This document shows, piece by piece, positions 8,074 to 16,307 of a stretch of 64,000 nucleotides of DNA (its first letter is position 1; every line of letters starts with the position of its first letter). Source of the stretch: Bryobacter sp. (GTDB lineage: Bacteria; Acidobacteriota; Terriglobia; Bryobacterales; Bryobacteraceae); NCBI GenBank assembly GCA_022843625.1, contig JALHNH010000028.1, forward strand, positions 28,776 through 92,775, given 5' to 3'. The notes below the pieces were generated by a model. The model did no database searches and was not told where the DNA came from. It saw only the letters and a list, made by a program, of their open reading frames with translations. A program made the position numbers and the translations under genes.

Positions 8074-9870
8074 TTAGTCTAAAAAATCGGATGCCGGGCG
8101 GGTCCACCGTGCGCGCCGTCGCCAGTAAGCTTGCGCACGCGCCACATCCCGGAGAATTTGCGCCTTCAGTTCTTCGGGGTTCTCAAACTTCCGTTCCTCA
8201 CGGATCCAGGCGCAAAAATCAACTCGAATCCTGGCCGGGCTCACCCCAACCAGATCCTCAAGCAGATAAGTCTCAATGCTCAAATCGTTACCGGCAAACG
8301 TGGGTCGATAACCGATGTTCGTGATCGAAGGCCAGGTGCGGCCATCATTCAAATCTTGTGTCTGCGTGACATAAACTCCGCTTCGCGGAATCACGCGCTC
8401 GCCGCTGAGAAGTGGCTTCACATCCAGGTTTAAAGTCGGCACAGTTTGCTTGTGTCCGATACCTTGCCCGCTCACCACATTTCCTTCGAGGCAAAACTCA
8501 TAGCCTAGCAAGCGATTGGCTAGTCCTGCACGGCCCGCCGCCAAAAGCTCCCGAACCACCGTGCTGGAAACTACCCGCCCTTTGGTGGTCACACCTTCCG
8601 TAATCTCTACCTGGTAGCCGTACTTCTCAGCCATTTCCCTCAGTAAATTGACATTTCCGCTGGCACGGTTTCCAAAACAGAAATTGTCCCCAACCAGAAT
8701 CGCTTTTGCATCCAGCTTCCCATTCAAAACCTTGCGAATGAACTCGGTCGCGGTTAGAGCGGCAAATTCCGCATTAAATGGCAACACAACCACTTGTGTA
8801 ATCCCGCACTCTGCCATGCGCTCAATACGCCGTTCGATCGGCTCAAGCGATTCAGGGGCCGTAGCAGGCGAAACCAGCTTCTTGGGATGCGGATGAAAGG
8901 TCAACACGGTTGGCTTTAACCAGCGGTCAGCAGCAATCTGCTGACAACGCTTCAGCACCTGCTGATGTCCTTCGTGCACACCATCGAAATTTCCAATCGC
9001 AACTGCGCTAGGGCCAAAGCCTGCGGGCAGATCGTCGAGGTTCCAGTAAACCTTCACTTCAGACTGATTTGGCACTGCACTCATAGCGGGAGCGGCACCC
9101 ACCGAAATCTCAAGCCCGTCATAAGCCAGCCTCACATGTGGGGGCAGCAAGCTCTCTGTACGCGCATGTGGCAAATCGTGACAGATGTGCGTCAAATATG
9201 CTCTCTGCGGCTTCAACCGTTCAATGTTTTGCAGGCTGCGCGCAACATGAGAATGTGTGGGATGGGGTTTATACCGCAACCCGTCCACAAACAATACGTC
9301 CAGATTCCTAAGCAAAGGAAGGCTAGATTCGGGAATCAGATTGTGATCGGTGAGATAAGCGGCCGCGCCGAAACGGTAGCCAGTACTGCGGCCCTTCCCG
9401 TGATGCAGCGGAATTGGCTGAATCTTCAGCCCGCCCACCTCAAACTCATCGGTATCAATTTCAGTCATCACCAGCTTCGGTTTGGTCGATTGAGTCGGAG
9501 CATCCGAGAAGGCATAGGAGTAAATCCGCTCCACCACTTCAATCACGTCGCGGGTGGCAAAGATCGGAATACTCTCCCGCTGCATGAAATTGAAGGGCCG
9601 CACGTCATCGAGTCCGAGAATGTGGTCGGCATGAGAATGAGTGAGCAGAATTGCATCGATCCTGGGCAAGGCGGCCCGCAGCGCCTGTTCACGAAAATCA
9701 GGCCCCGCATCGATCAGCACGACTTTCCCGTCAAACTGTATGGCAATGCTCGGTCGCAGCCTTCGATCTCTTGGGTCCGCGCTACGGCACACACGGCAGA
9801 AGCAACCAATCATGGGCACGCCCACACTGGTCCCTGAACCCAAAACAGTGATGCGAACCGGTTGCGACAA
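8074..9870 (-). CDS. ribF: Fusion of MBL-fold phosphodiesterase-like hydrolase with RibF (riboflavin kinase/FAD synthetase)
   Basis: 598 residues in one open frame, starting at TTG (9870) five bases after the DUF1844 stop. Residues 1-260 are a metallo-beta-lactamase hydrolase related to PhnP and cyclic-phosphate phosphodiesterases: a CFCRVC cysteine cluster near 23-28, the metal motif THSHADH near 77, and later PLHHGKG and LTHICHD. Residues about 285-590 are RibF: an FMN adenylyltransferase part (VAIGNFDGVHEGHQQVL, TFHPHPKK, STVVRELL) and a riboflavin kinase part (GQGIGHKQTVPTLNL, SGVY, TNIGYRPTF). RibF makes FMN and FAD from riboflavin and ATP. An internal ATG at the joint (PAMSAVPNQ) preceded by GGTGGG could also give a free RibF. 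Normal RibF is about 310 residues. Confidence 0.88.
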   Translation of the reverse strand: MSQPVRITVLGSGTSVGVPMIGCFCRVCRSADPRDRRLRPSIAIQFDGKVVLIDAGPDFREQALRAALPRIDAILLTHSHADHILGLDDVRPFNFMQRESIPIFATRDVIEVVERIYSYAFSDAPTQSTKPKLVMTEIDTDEFEVGGLKIQPIPLHHGKGRSTGYRFGAAAYLTDHNLIPESSLPLLRNLDVLFVDGLRYKPHPTHSHVARSLQNIERLKPQRAYLTHICHDLPHARTESLLPPHVRLAYDGLEISVGAAPAMSAVPNQSEVKVYWNLDDLPAGFGPSAVAIGNFDGVHEGHQQVLKRCQQIAADRWLKPTVLTFHPHPKKLVSPATAPESLEPIERRIERMAECGITQVVVLPFNAEFAALTATEFIRKVLNGKLDAKAILVGDNFCFGNRASGNVNLLREMAEKYGYQVEITEGVTTKGRVVSSTVVRELLAAGRAGLANRLLGYEFCLEGNVVSGQGIGHKQTVPTLNLDVKPLLSGERVIPRSGVYVTQTQDLNDGRTWPSITNIGYRPTFAGNDLSIETYLLEDLVGVSPARIRVDFCAWIREERKFENPEELKAQILRDVARAQAYWRRRARWTRPASDFLD

Positions 9871-9875
9871 GTCTC

Positions 9876-10163
9876 TTACTTCTGTTCCTCAGCAATCGCC
9901 TGCACGTAGCGAAACCTCAATTCGGTGAGAGAATTCTCAAGCATCCGCTTCTCTTCCAAACTAAGATTCCCCTTTGTCTTTTCTTCCAGCACTCCCAGCA
10001 AATCAATCGAATGCTTCGCATAAACCAGATTCGGTTTTTGTGGTTCTTCGCCTTCGCTACCCGGCATCGCGAACATCCCCAATTGCATCTGCGCTTGCAT
10101 GATGAACGACGCGATGAGGAATTCGAAACTTGCCGGCGGCGGGGTGGCCTCGTTTTCACTCAT
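9876..10163 (-). CDS. DUF1844 family small protein
   Basis: 95 residues from the ATG at 10163, which has GGGGAA a few bases upstream. The longer frame reaching 10268 would run across the start of the divergent S9 peptidase gene and is less likely. The ASFEFLIASFIMQAQMQLGM segment and the KHSIDLLGVLEEKTKGNLS segment match the DUF1844 pattern of a short amphipathic helix pair. No biochemical function is known for the family. It sits five bases upstream of the MBL-RibF fusion and probably shares its promoter in the 50-base divergent gap to 10214. Confidence 0.82.
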   Translation of the reverse strand: MSENEATPPPASFEFLIASFIMQAQMQLGMFAMPGSEGEEPQKPNLVYAKHSIDLLGVLEEKTKGNLSLEEKRMLENSLTELRFRYVQAIAEEQK

Positions 10164-10213
10164 ATTTCCCCAGTGTAGCGAAGCAAACGCGAAGGCGCTA
10201 AACTGTCGGGAAT

Positions 10214-12886
10214 ATGTGGCAACCCCGCCTGCTTCTTTCACTTCTGCTGATCCCGGTTCTGTGCGCACAATCGAAGCGCCCTATGAGCTACGCTGACACC
10301 GACTCCTGGCGATCCATCTCAGGCCAAAAATTGTCCCCCGCCGGTACCTACCTCGGCTACGCTCTATTTCCACAAGACGCAGACGGTGAAGTGGTGATTC
10401 GCAACCTCACCACCAATGCCGAAATCCGGGAGCCCGCCGGCTTGCGCCCTCCTCCTCCTGCTCCAGACCCGGAGCGCGAAGGGCCGCCTACCCAACGCAC
10501 CAGCCTCATCGCATTCTCCCCAGACGCCAAATACGTCGCTTTCTCAACCTTTCCCAAGAAGGGCGTCGACAAGGGCAAGACCGGCCTCGTACTGGTTGAT
10601 CTCACAACTTCAAAGGTCACACGCATCGATGAGGTCAAATCCTACCTCCTCCCGGCCGAAGCCACTTCTGTCATTGCATATCTAAAAGACGATAAAGACA
10701 AAACGCTGATCCTGCGCCGCCTCAGTGATGCAACAGAAAAGCTGCTCCCTGGTGTCACTGACTACACCCTCAGCAAAGACGGCCGCTCGCTGGTCTACGC
10801 AACCGCCGACGGAGTCATGGCCATCAATACCGACAACTGGGACGGCACTCCGCAAGCACTCGTCGCTGCAAAAGGAAAATACTCCAAGTTCATCTGGGAT
10901 GAAAAGCAAACCCAGATGGCCTTTCTCTCGGCCAACAGTCTCTACCATTGGGACCGGAAGCCCACCGCAGCCCGTGCACTCGTCACCAAAGGCATTACCG
11001 ACCGTGGCACTCTCAGCTTCTCTCGTGACGGGGCCCGGCTCTTCTTCCCCACCGCACCCGAGAAACAGGCTGCGAAAAAAGAAGATGGCCCCAAAGTGAA
11101 TTACGATCTCTGGCACTGGAAAGACGAAGCCATCCAGCCCATGCAAAAAGTACGCGCCGCCCAGGAGCGCAACCGCAGCTACCGTGCGGTTTTCCACGTG
11201 GCCGATGCTAAAGTTGTCCAACTCGCCAGCCCCGAATTGCCCGAGGTCACTCCGAACGAGAGCGGCCTTTTCGCCTTCGGACTCGATGATCGACCCTACC
11301 GGATCAGCGGTGATTATGAAGGCTCCCGTGCGGCCGACCACTACCTGGTCAACACACTTACCGGCGAGCGTAAGCTCCTCGGTAAGCAACGCTACAGTAA
11401 TTATTCCTGGTCTCCGGACGGCAAATTCGGCATTCGCTTCAACACCAAGGACTGGCTTTGCCTGAACATCGCAACGGGCACAGAAACCAATCTCACCAGC
11501 GGTTTGAACGTTGCCTTCGCCAACGAAGACTACGATTCCCCCGGCCGCGCAGGCCCTTATGCCGGTGCCTTCTGGACCCGCGACGGCAGATCGATCCTTC
11601 TGCAGGATCGCTTCGACGTCTGGCAGATCTCACCCGACGGGCGCCTGGCTAAGAATCTCACCGATGGTACCGGCCGCAAACGCTCCATCCAGTTCCGTGT
11701 TGTTCGCACCGACCCCGAAGAGCGTCAGGACGGCCTCGATCAAACCCGGCCCATCCTCCTGCGCGCTGAATCCCTCGATTCCCGCGAGACCGGCTTCTTC
11801 GTCGACACCGTCGATGGCTCGGCCGAACCCCGCCAGCTCATCTGGTCCAACAAAAACTTCACCGCTCCCGTCAAGGCCAAGTCCGCTGATGTATTCATGC
11901 TCACCGCCAGCACTTTCCGCGAATACCCCGACGTGCTCATCACCAATTCCGAGATGAAGTCTTTCGCGAAAGTCACTGACGCCAATCCGCAGATGGCCGG
12001 CTTCGCATGGGGCACCTCAGAGCTGATGAACTTCCGCTCTACCGAAGGTCAGCCACTCAAGGCAGCCGTTTACAAACCGGAAGGCTTCGACGCAACAAAG
12101 AAATACCCGCTCATGGTTTATATCTACGAGCGGCTCAGCCAGAACGTCAACACATTCAACGAGCCCAGACCCACCAACTCGATCAACATCTCAATCTATG
12201 TCTCCAACGGCTATATCGTAGTTACCCCGGACATCGCCTACCGCGAAGGCTACCCTGGCGACAGTGCCATGGCCTGCGTCATGCCGGCCGTGCAGAAGCT
12301 GATCGATCAGGGCATCGTCGACGAGAAGCGCATCGCCATACAGGGCCACTCCTGGGGTGGCTACCAGATCGCCTACATGCTCACCCGCACCAACATCTTT
12401 CGCGCGGCCGAAGCCGGTGCAGTCGTTACCAACATGTTCAGTGCCTATAACGGCATTCGCTGGGGCCCGGGCGTCCCACGCCAGTTCCAATACGAACGCA
12501 CCCAGAGCCGCATCGGTGGCACTCCCTGGCAATACCCCCTGCGCTTCCTCGAAAACTCACCGCTCTTCCGCGCCGATCAGGTGAAGACTCCCATCCTCAC
12601 CATGCACAACGATGCCGACGACGCCGTGCCCTGGTATCAGGGAATCGAGTTCTATCTCTCCCTTCGCCGCCTCAACAAAGAGATCTACCTCTTCAACTAC
12701 AACGGTGAGCCGCACAACCTGCGCATCCGCGCCAACCAGCGCCACTTCTCGGCCCGCATGTTTGAGTTCTTCGAACACTTCCTCAAAGACGCACCGAAGC
12801 CCGAGTGGATGGAAAAAGGCCGCCCCTTCCTCGAGCGCGAACCAAACGGCCCCAACCGCCCTGCCTCCACCGACGACGAGCCCTAA
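10214..12886 (+). CDS. Secreted S9 family prolyl-oligopeptidase-type peptidase
   Basis: 890 residues with a signal peptide (MWQPRLLLSLLLIPVLCAQS). Residues about 30-590 form a beta-propeller-like region with TolB/WD40-type strands (FSPDAKYVAFS, YSWSPDGKFGIRF). The C-terminal alpha/beta hydrolase has its nucleophile Ser713 in GHSWGGYQIAY, the acid at Asp802 in MHNDADDAVP and the base at His834 in GEPHNL. This triad order fits acylaminoacyl or dipeptidyl peptidases of family S9. It should cleave short peptides in the periplasm. At 890 residues it is longer than the usual 650-700, with extra length in the propeller part. The next gene follows its stop codon immediately (TAAATG). Confidence 0.9.
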   Translation: MWQPRLLLSLLLIPVLCAQSKRPMSYADTDSWRSISGQKLSPAGTYLGYALFPQDADGEVVIRNLTTNAEIREPAGLRPPPPAPDPEREGPPTQRTSLIAFSPDAKYVAFSTFPKKGVDKGKTGLVLVDLTTSKVTRIDEVKSYLLPAEATSVIAYLKDDKDKTLILRRLSDATEKLLPGVTDYTLSKDGRSLVYATADGVMAINTDNWDGTPQALVAAKGKYSKFIWDEKQTQMAFLSANSLYHWDRKPTAARALVTKGITDRGTLSFSRDGARLFFPTAPEKQAAKKEDGPKVNYDLWHWKDEAIQPMQKVRAAQERNRSYRAVFHVADAKVVQLASPELPEVTPNESGLFAFGLDDRPYRISGDYEGSRAADHYLVNTLTGERKLLGKQRYSNYSWSPDGKFGIRFNTKDWLCLNIATGTETNLTSGLNVAFANEDYDSPGRAGPYAGAFWTRDGRSILLQDRFDVWQISPDGRLAKNLTDGTGRKRSIQFRVVRTDPEERQDGLDQTRPILLRAESLDSRETGFFVDTVDGSAEPRQLIWSNKNFTAPVKAKSADVFMLTASTFREYPDVLITNSEMKSFAKVTDANPQMAGFAWGTSELMNFRSTEGQPLKAAVYKPEGFDATKKYPLMVYIYERLSQNVNTFNEPRPTNSINISIYVSNGYIVVTPDIAYREGYPGDSAMACVMPAVQKLIDQGIVDEKRIAIQGHSWGGYQIAYMLTRTNIFRAAEAGAVVTNMFSAYNGIRWGPGVPRQFQYERTQSRIGGTPWQYPLRFLENSPLFRADQVKTPILTMHNDADDAVPWYQGIEFYLSLRRLNKEIYLFNYNGEPHNLRIRANQRHFSARMFEFFEHFLKDAPKPEWMEKGRPFLEREPNGPNRPASTDDEP

Positions 12887-13756
12887 ATGCTAGCCCAACT
12901 CAGAGACGAACCGCTTGCCCGGATCTACGGTCAGGAACTCTCGCAAGTGGTCTATATCGAGGCCACTGCCCTGATCGCACGTCTCAGGTTGGGTTCGCTC
13001 GTGGATGTCGAGCGGCTGGTTCTGCCCTTCGTCAACGGCGAAAAGGATAGCCTCGCGAAACTGACGCCAAGTCATCTCTCGGGTCATCTGCTTTTTGATG
13101 AGCTCTACCGGATCACCCGCAAGGGCCTCTATCGGGAACGAGTGCTGGCCGCTGCGGCGCGTGCAGAATTCTCCCTCTACAACGAGATGAGCGACGGCGT
13201 GTTTATGGGCTGCCCGATTCTCACCCGTGCCGGACAGATCGAAACGGCAGTAGAGCATTATAAGCGACTGGAAAAACTCTGCCTCCGCTCAGATGGCCTT
13301 TGGCGGCATTCACCCCTGTGTGATGCGGCCTGGGGCAGAGGCAACGCCTTCCCTGCCCTAGGGTTAGCGCTCACCCTAGAATCCACTCCCCGCCTACTCC
13401 CCCAATTCCAGCGGCTACTCACCACTCTGGCCAAATACCAAACCCCCAATGGCCTCTGGCGGCAAGTCATCGATCACCCTACCGCTTACGAGGAATTCAG
13501 CGCCACGGCCATGATCGGCGCAGCGATGCGTAAAGGAGTCCGCAACGGCTGGCTCAAACCGGCAGCATTCCAACCCGTAATCGACCGCGCAGCCAAAGCC
13601 CTGGCCGCCCGCACCAGCTCGAGCGGCGAACTCATTGACGTTTGCGAATCCACCGGCAAGCAAAAAACCCTCGAAGACTATCTCAAACGCAAAGCCATCC
13701 GAGGTCGAGACCCGCGTGGAGGCGCCATGGCTCTTTACTTTATCACCGAGCCATGA
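12887..13756 (+). CDS. GH88/GH105-like (alpha/alpha)6-barrel glycoside hydrolase, short form
   Basis: 289 residues without a signal peptide. DGVFMGCPILTRAG (about 106-119), CDAAWGRGNAFPALG (about 147-161), YQTPNGLWRQVIDHPTAYEE (about 185-204), SATAMIGAAMRKG and the terminal RDPRGGAMALY match the unsaturated glucuronyl/rhamnogalacturonyl hydrolase families. Those enzymes are normally about 350-380 residues, so the first helices of the barrel are reduced here. Such enzymes hydrate the 4,5-unsaturated uronic acid left by polysaccharide lyases. The start codon directly follows the S9 peptidase stop. Whether the shortened N-terminus leaves an active enzyme is unclear. Confidence 0.7.
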   Translation: MLAQLRDEPLARIYGQELSQVVYIEATALIARLRLGSLVDVERLVLPFVNGEKDSLAKLTPSHLSGHLLFDELYRITRKGLYRERVLAAAARAEFSLYNEMSDGVFMGCPILTRAGQIETAVEHYKRLEKLCLRSDGLWRHSPLCDAAWGRGNAFPALGLALTLESTPRLLPQFQRLLTTLAKYQTPNGLWRQVIDHPTAYEEFSATAMIGAAMRKGVRNGWLKPAAFQPVIDRAAKALAARTSSSGELIDVCESTGKQKTLEDYLKRKAIRGRDPRGGAMALYFITEP

Positions 13757-13759
13757 TAG

Positions 13760-13776
13760 ATTGAACGCTGTTCAAT
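13760..13776. promoter_or_regulatory. 17-bp palindromic operator touching the TetR start codon
   Basis: ATTGAAC-GCT-GTTCAAT is a perfect inverted repeat with 7-base arms. Its last base is followed directly by the ATG of the TetR gene at 13777, which leaves no room for a ribosome binding site; a leaderless or very short-leader transcript is possible. The same arms occur at 14414-14430, pointing to autoregulation by this TetR protein. Confidence 0.85.
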
Positions 13777-14394
13777 ATGGTCAGCCGCCGACGCGAAATT
13801 TACCGGGAATCGCTACGGGAGGAAATTCTCTCCGCAGCCCGTCAGCTTTTCGCGATTCACGGCTATGAGGCCACCTCCATGCGCGCCATCGCCACAAAAG
13901 TCGACTGTTCCCCCGGCATTCTGTATCACTATTTCGCCGACAAGCAGGACATCATGGCGCTGCTGGTGCGCGAAACCTTCGCCAAACTGAGCACCCGCCT
14001 CAACGCAATTCGTGAAGACAATGACACTGTCTCGGCCCGCATGCGGCGAGGGCTGCGCGCCTATATCGAGTTTGGCCTCGAACATCCACATCATTATTCT
14101 TTGCTTTTTATGAGGCCAATGTCCCCCGAAGGCAATGAAAAGATCGTTGCTGCCTTTCAGGAAGATGGCACCCGCACCTTCGGCTGCCTCCGAAGCATGT
14201 CAACAGAAGCGATTCAAGCAGGCATCGTACGTGCAGAAATTTCAGACCCGGAAGAACTTGCCCAAACCCTTTGGGTGGCAATCCATGGCGTGGTCTCGAT
14301 CCAGATTGCCTGCGAGCAATTCCCCTGGATCGAGCGCTCCAGACTCGTCGACCGTCTGGTCGACATCTTAATGGTGGGAACAATGAAAACTTAG
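13777..14394 (+). CDS. TetR family transcriptional regulator of the adjacent exporter
   Basis: 205 residues, typical TetR length. The N-terminal helix-turn-helix covers about residues 16-54 (ILSAARQLFAIHGYEATSM, then RAIATKVDCSPGILYHYFADK). The remainder is helical, as expected for a ligand-binding dimerisation domain, and cannot be matched to a ligand. The gene is bracketed by two identical 17-bp palindromes, one at its own start and one in front of the exporter operon 14464-18653. It therefore probably represses itself and the exporter, releasing both when an export substrate binds. No Shine-Dalgarno sequence is visible before the ATG. Confidence 0.92.
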   Translation: MVSRRREIYRESLREEILSAARQLFAIHGYEATSMRAIATKVDCSPGILYHYFADKQDIMALLVRETFAKLSTRLNAIREDNDTVSARMRRGLRAYIEFGLEHPHHYSLLFMRPMSPEGNEKIVAAFQEDGTRTFGCLRSMSTEAIQAGIVRAEISDPEELAQTLWVAIHGVVSIQIACEQFPWIERSRLVDRLVDILMVGTMKT

Positions 14395-14413
14395 CTCTTT
14401 TTTTTGCATCTTC

Positions 14414-14430
14414 ATTGAACACTGTTCAAT
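14414..14430. promoter_or_regulatory. Second 17-bp TetR-type operator, upstream of the exporter operon
   Basis: ATTGAAC-ACT-GTTCAAT is a perfect inverted repeat with the same arms as 13760-13776; only the first centre base differs (A for G). It lies 33 bases before the exporter start codon. A further copy of the right arm, GTTCAAC, at 14443-14449 may be a weaker half-site. Confidence 0.85.
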
Positions 14431-14463
14431 CTATCAACGTATGTTCAACCAAGGAGTGAATGG

Positions 14464-15603
14464 ATGAAATTTATCGCCTGGCAAATGCTCACCGGAGACA
14501 AAGCCAAATACCTCGGACTCATATTCGCAATCGCCTTCTCCACCTTTCTCATGTCTCACCAGGTCTCCATCTTTTGCGGCTTGATGAATCGAACCGCCTC
14601 TCAAATCGACGATGTTGCCGACGCCAACATCTGGGTAATGGACGCCAAGACCCAATACCTCGATGAAGTAAAAGCCCTCACCGATCAGGATCTTTATCGA
14701 ATTCGTGGCGTCGAGGGTGTTGACTGGGCCGTGCCTCTCTTCAAAGGCACCTCACGCGCCAAAGGCCCCGACGGAAAGTTCCGCGGCGTCATCCTGATGG
14801 GTCTTGATGACTCCACTCTGGTCGGCATTCCCCGCCGCATCGTCCTTGGCAATATCGAAGACTTGCGCGGGCCAGAGACAATTGCCGTCGATCAGGTCGG
14901 CTACAAATTCTTCTTTCCAGACCAGCCAGTCACCCTCGGCAGAACCCTCGATCTGAACGACCACACCGTCAAAATTGTCGCGGTCGTCGATTCCAACGCA
15001 CCCTTCGTCAACCTGCCGGTCTTCTACACAAAGTACAGCCAGGCCATCAGTTTTGTCGGCCGCGAGCGCAACCAGATGTCTTTCGTACTCGCGAAAGCCA
15101 CACGCGGCACTATAGAGTCTGAACTGAATCAACGCATCACCAAAACCACCGGCCTTAAAGCGCTCACCGGCAATGAATTCGGCTGGGAAACCATTTGGTA
15201 CTACATCCAGAACACCGGTATCCCCATCAACTTCGGCATCACTGTAGTAATCGCACTGGTAGTGGGCACGGTAGTTGCAGGCCAAACCTTTTACCTCTTC
15301 ACGATCGAGAACTTGAAGCAATTCGGAGCACTCAAGGCAATCGGCGTCTCAGACCTGCGCATCGTCGGAATGATCCTGATGCAGGCCATGATCGTGGGTG
15401 CCATCGGCTACGGCATCGGTATCTCCATGACGGCGGCCTTCTTTGAAGCCACCAAAAACAACCTCGACCTGCGCGGCTTTCAACTCCTGCCGCAAGTGAT
15501 GACCGGCACCGCCGCCGCCGTCTTCATGATCGTCTTCCTCGCCAGCGCAGTCAGCGTCAGGCGCGTCATCGTCCTTGAACCCGCAGTTGTCTTCAGAGGC
15601 TAA
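14464..15603 (+). CDS. DevC-type ABC transporter permease (FtsX fold)
   Basis: 379 residues. A transmembrane helix near 15-40 is followed by a large extracytoplasmic domain (about 45-260) and three helices near 265-290, 305-335 and 345-370 (VVIALVVGTVVAGQTFYLFT; AMIVGAIGYGIGISM; TAAAVFMIVFLASAVSV). This is the topology of the DevC/MacB permease family. The start has a clear AAGGAG at 14451-14456. It should work with the next three gene products as a type I tripartite exporter in which the ATPase drives substrate from the periplasm through the outer membrane. Cyanobacterial DevBCA exports glycolipids; the substrate here is unknown. Confidence 0.88.
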   Translation: MKFIAWQMLTGDKAKYLGLIFAIAFSTFLMSHQVSIFCGLMNRTASQIDDVADANIWVMDAKTQYLDEVKALTDQDLYRIRGVEGVDWAVPLFKGTSRAKGPDGKFRGVILMGLDDSTLVGIPRRIVLGNIEDLRGPETIAVDQVGYKFFFPDQPVTLGRTLDLNDHTVKIVAVVDSNAPFVNLPVFYTKYSQAISFVGRERNQMSFVLAKATRGTIESELNQRITKTTGLKALTGNEFGWETIWYYIQNTGIPINFGITVVIALVVGTVVAGQTFYLFTIENLKQFGALKAIGVSDLRIVGMILMQAMIVGAIGYGIGISMTAAFFEATKNNLDLRGFQLLPQVMTGTAAAVFMIVFLASAVSVRRVIVLEPAVVFRG

Positions 15604-15605
15604 TC

Positions 15606-16307
15606 ATGAACTCACACGCTGTCGTTTGCAAAAACATCTCAAAGAACTTCGGCTCCGGCGAAGACGAAGTGAAGGTGCTCCGAGGCATCGATCTCGAAGT
15701 ACCCCTGGGTGAAATGACTTTCCTCGTTGGCCCCTCCGGCTGTGGCAAAACCACTCTGCTCAGCGTCATTGCCGGGCTGCTCAACCCATCCCAGGGAGAC
15801 CTTAACGTACTCGGCACACCGCTCCACACCATCAAAGGCTCAAAGGCAGTAGAATTCCGAAGAGTCAACCTCGGCTTCGTCTTTCAGCAGTTCAATCTAC
15901 TGCCCTCACTCACGGCCGCAGAAAACGCCGCAGTGCCGCTGCTTGCCGCAAACTGGAACCGCAAGCAAGCAGTAGAAAAGGCTAAAACCCTGCTCGACGA
16001 TCTTGGCCTCGGCTCCCGCGCCAACGCTTACCCCAACCAGCTCTCGGGCGGCCAGCAACAACGTGTTGCATTTGCCCGCGCCCTGATTCACGACCCCAAG
16101 CTCATCGTCTGCGACGAGCCCACCTCAGCCCTCGACGAACACACCGGCCACCACGTAATGGAGCTACTGCGCAAGATCGCAGTCCGCCCAGAACGCGCCG
16201 TCCTCGTGGTCACCCACGACAATCGCATCTTCAATTTTGCCGACCGCATCGCACACATGAACGACGGTCACGTAACCCACATCGAAACCAATGGAGGATC
16301 CCACTAA
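15606..16307 (+). CDS. DevA-type ABC transporter ATP-binding protein
   Basis: 233 residues, normal for the LolD/MacB/DevA group. Walker A is at residues 42-50 (GPSGCGKTT), the Q-loop near Gln94-95 (FVFQQFNLLPS), the signature at 146-150 (LSGGQ) and Walker B ends in Asp170-Glu171 (LIVCDEPTSALDE). The switch histidine lies in VVTHDNRIFNFADR. The ATG follows the permease stop after two bases and its own stop shares one base with the next start codon, so the subunits are co-translated. Confidence 0.95.
   Translation: MNSHAVVCKNISKNFGSGEDEVKVLRGIDLEVPLGEMTFLVGPSGCGKTTLLSVIAGLLNPSQGDLNVLGTPLHTIKGSKAVEFRRVNLGFVFQQFNLLPSLTAAENAAVPLLAANWNRKQAVEKAKTLLDDLGLGSRANAYPNQLSGGQQQRVAFARALIHDPKLIVCDEPTSALDEHTGHHVMELLRKIAVRPERAVLVVTHDNRIFNFADRIAHMNDGHVTHIETNGGSH

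Noticed and set aside
10164..10268. Longer start for the DUF1844 gene at 10268
   Set aside because: It would extend across the divergent S9 peptidase start, and the extra residues do not resemble the family; the ATG at 10163 has a good SD.
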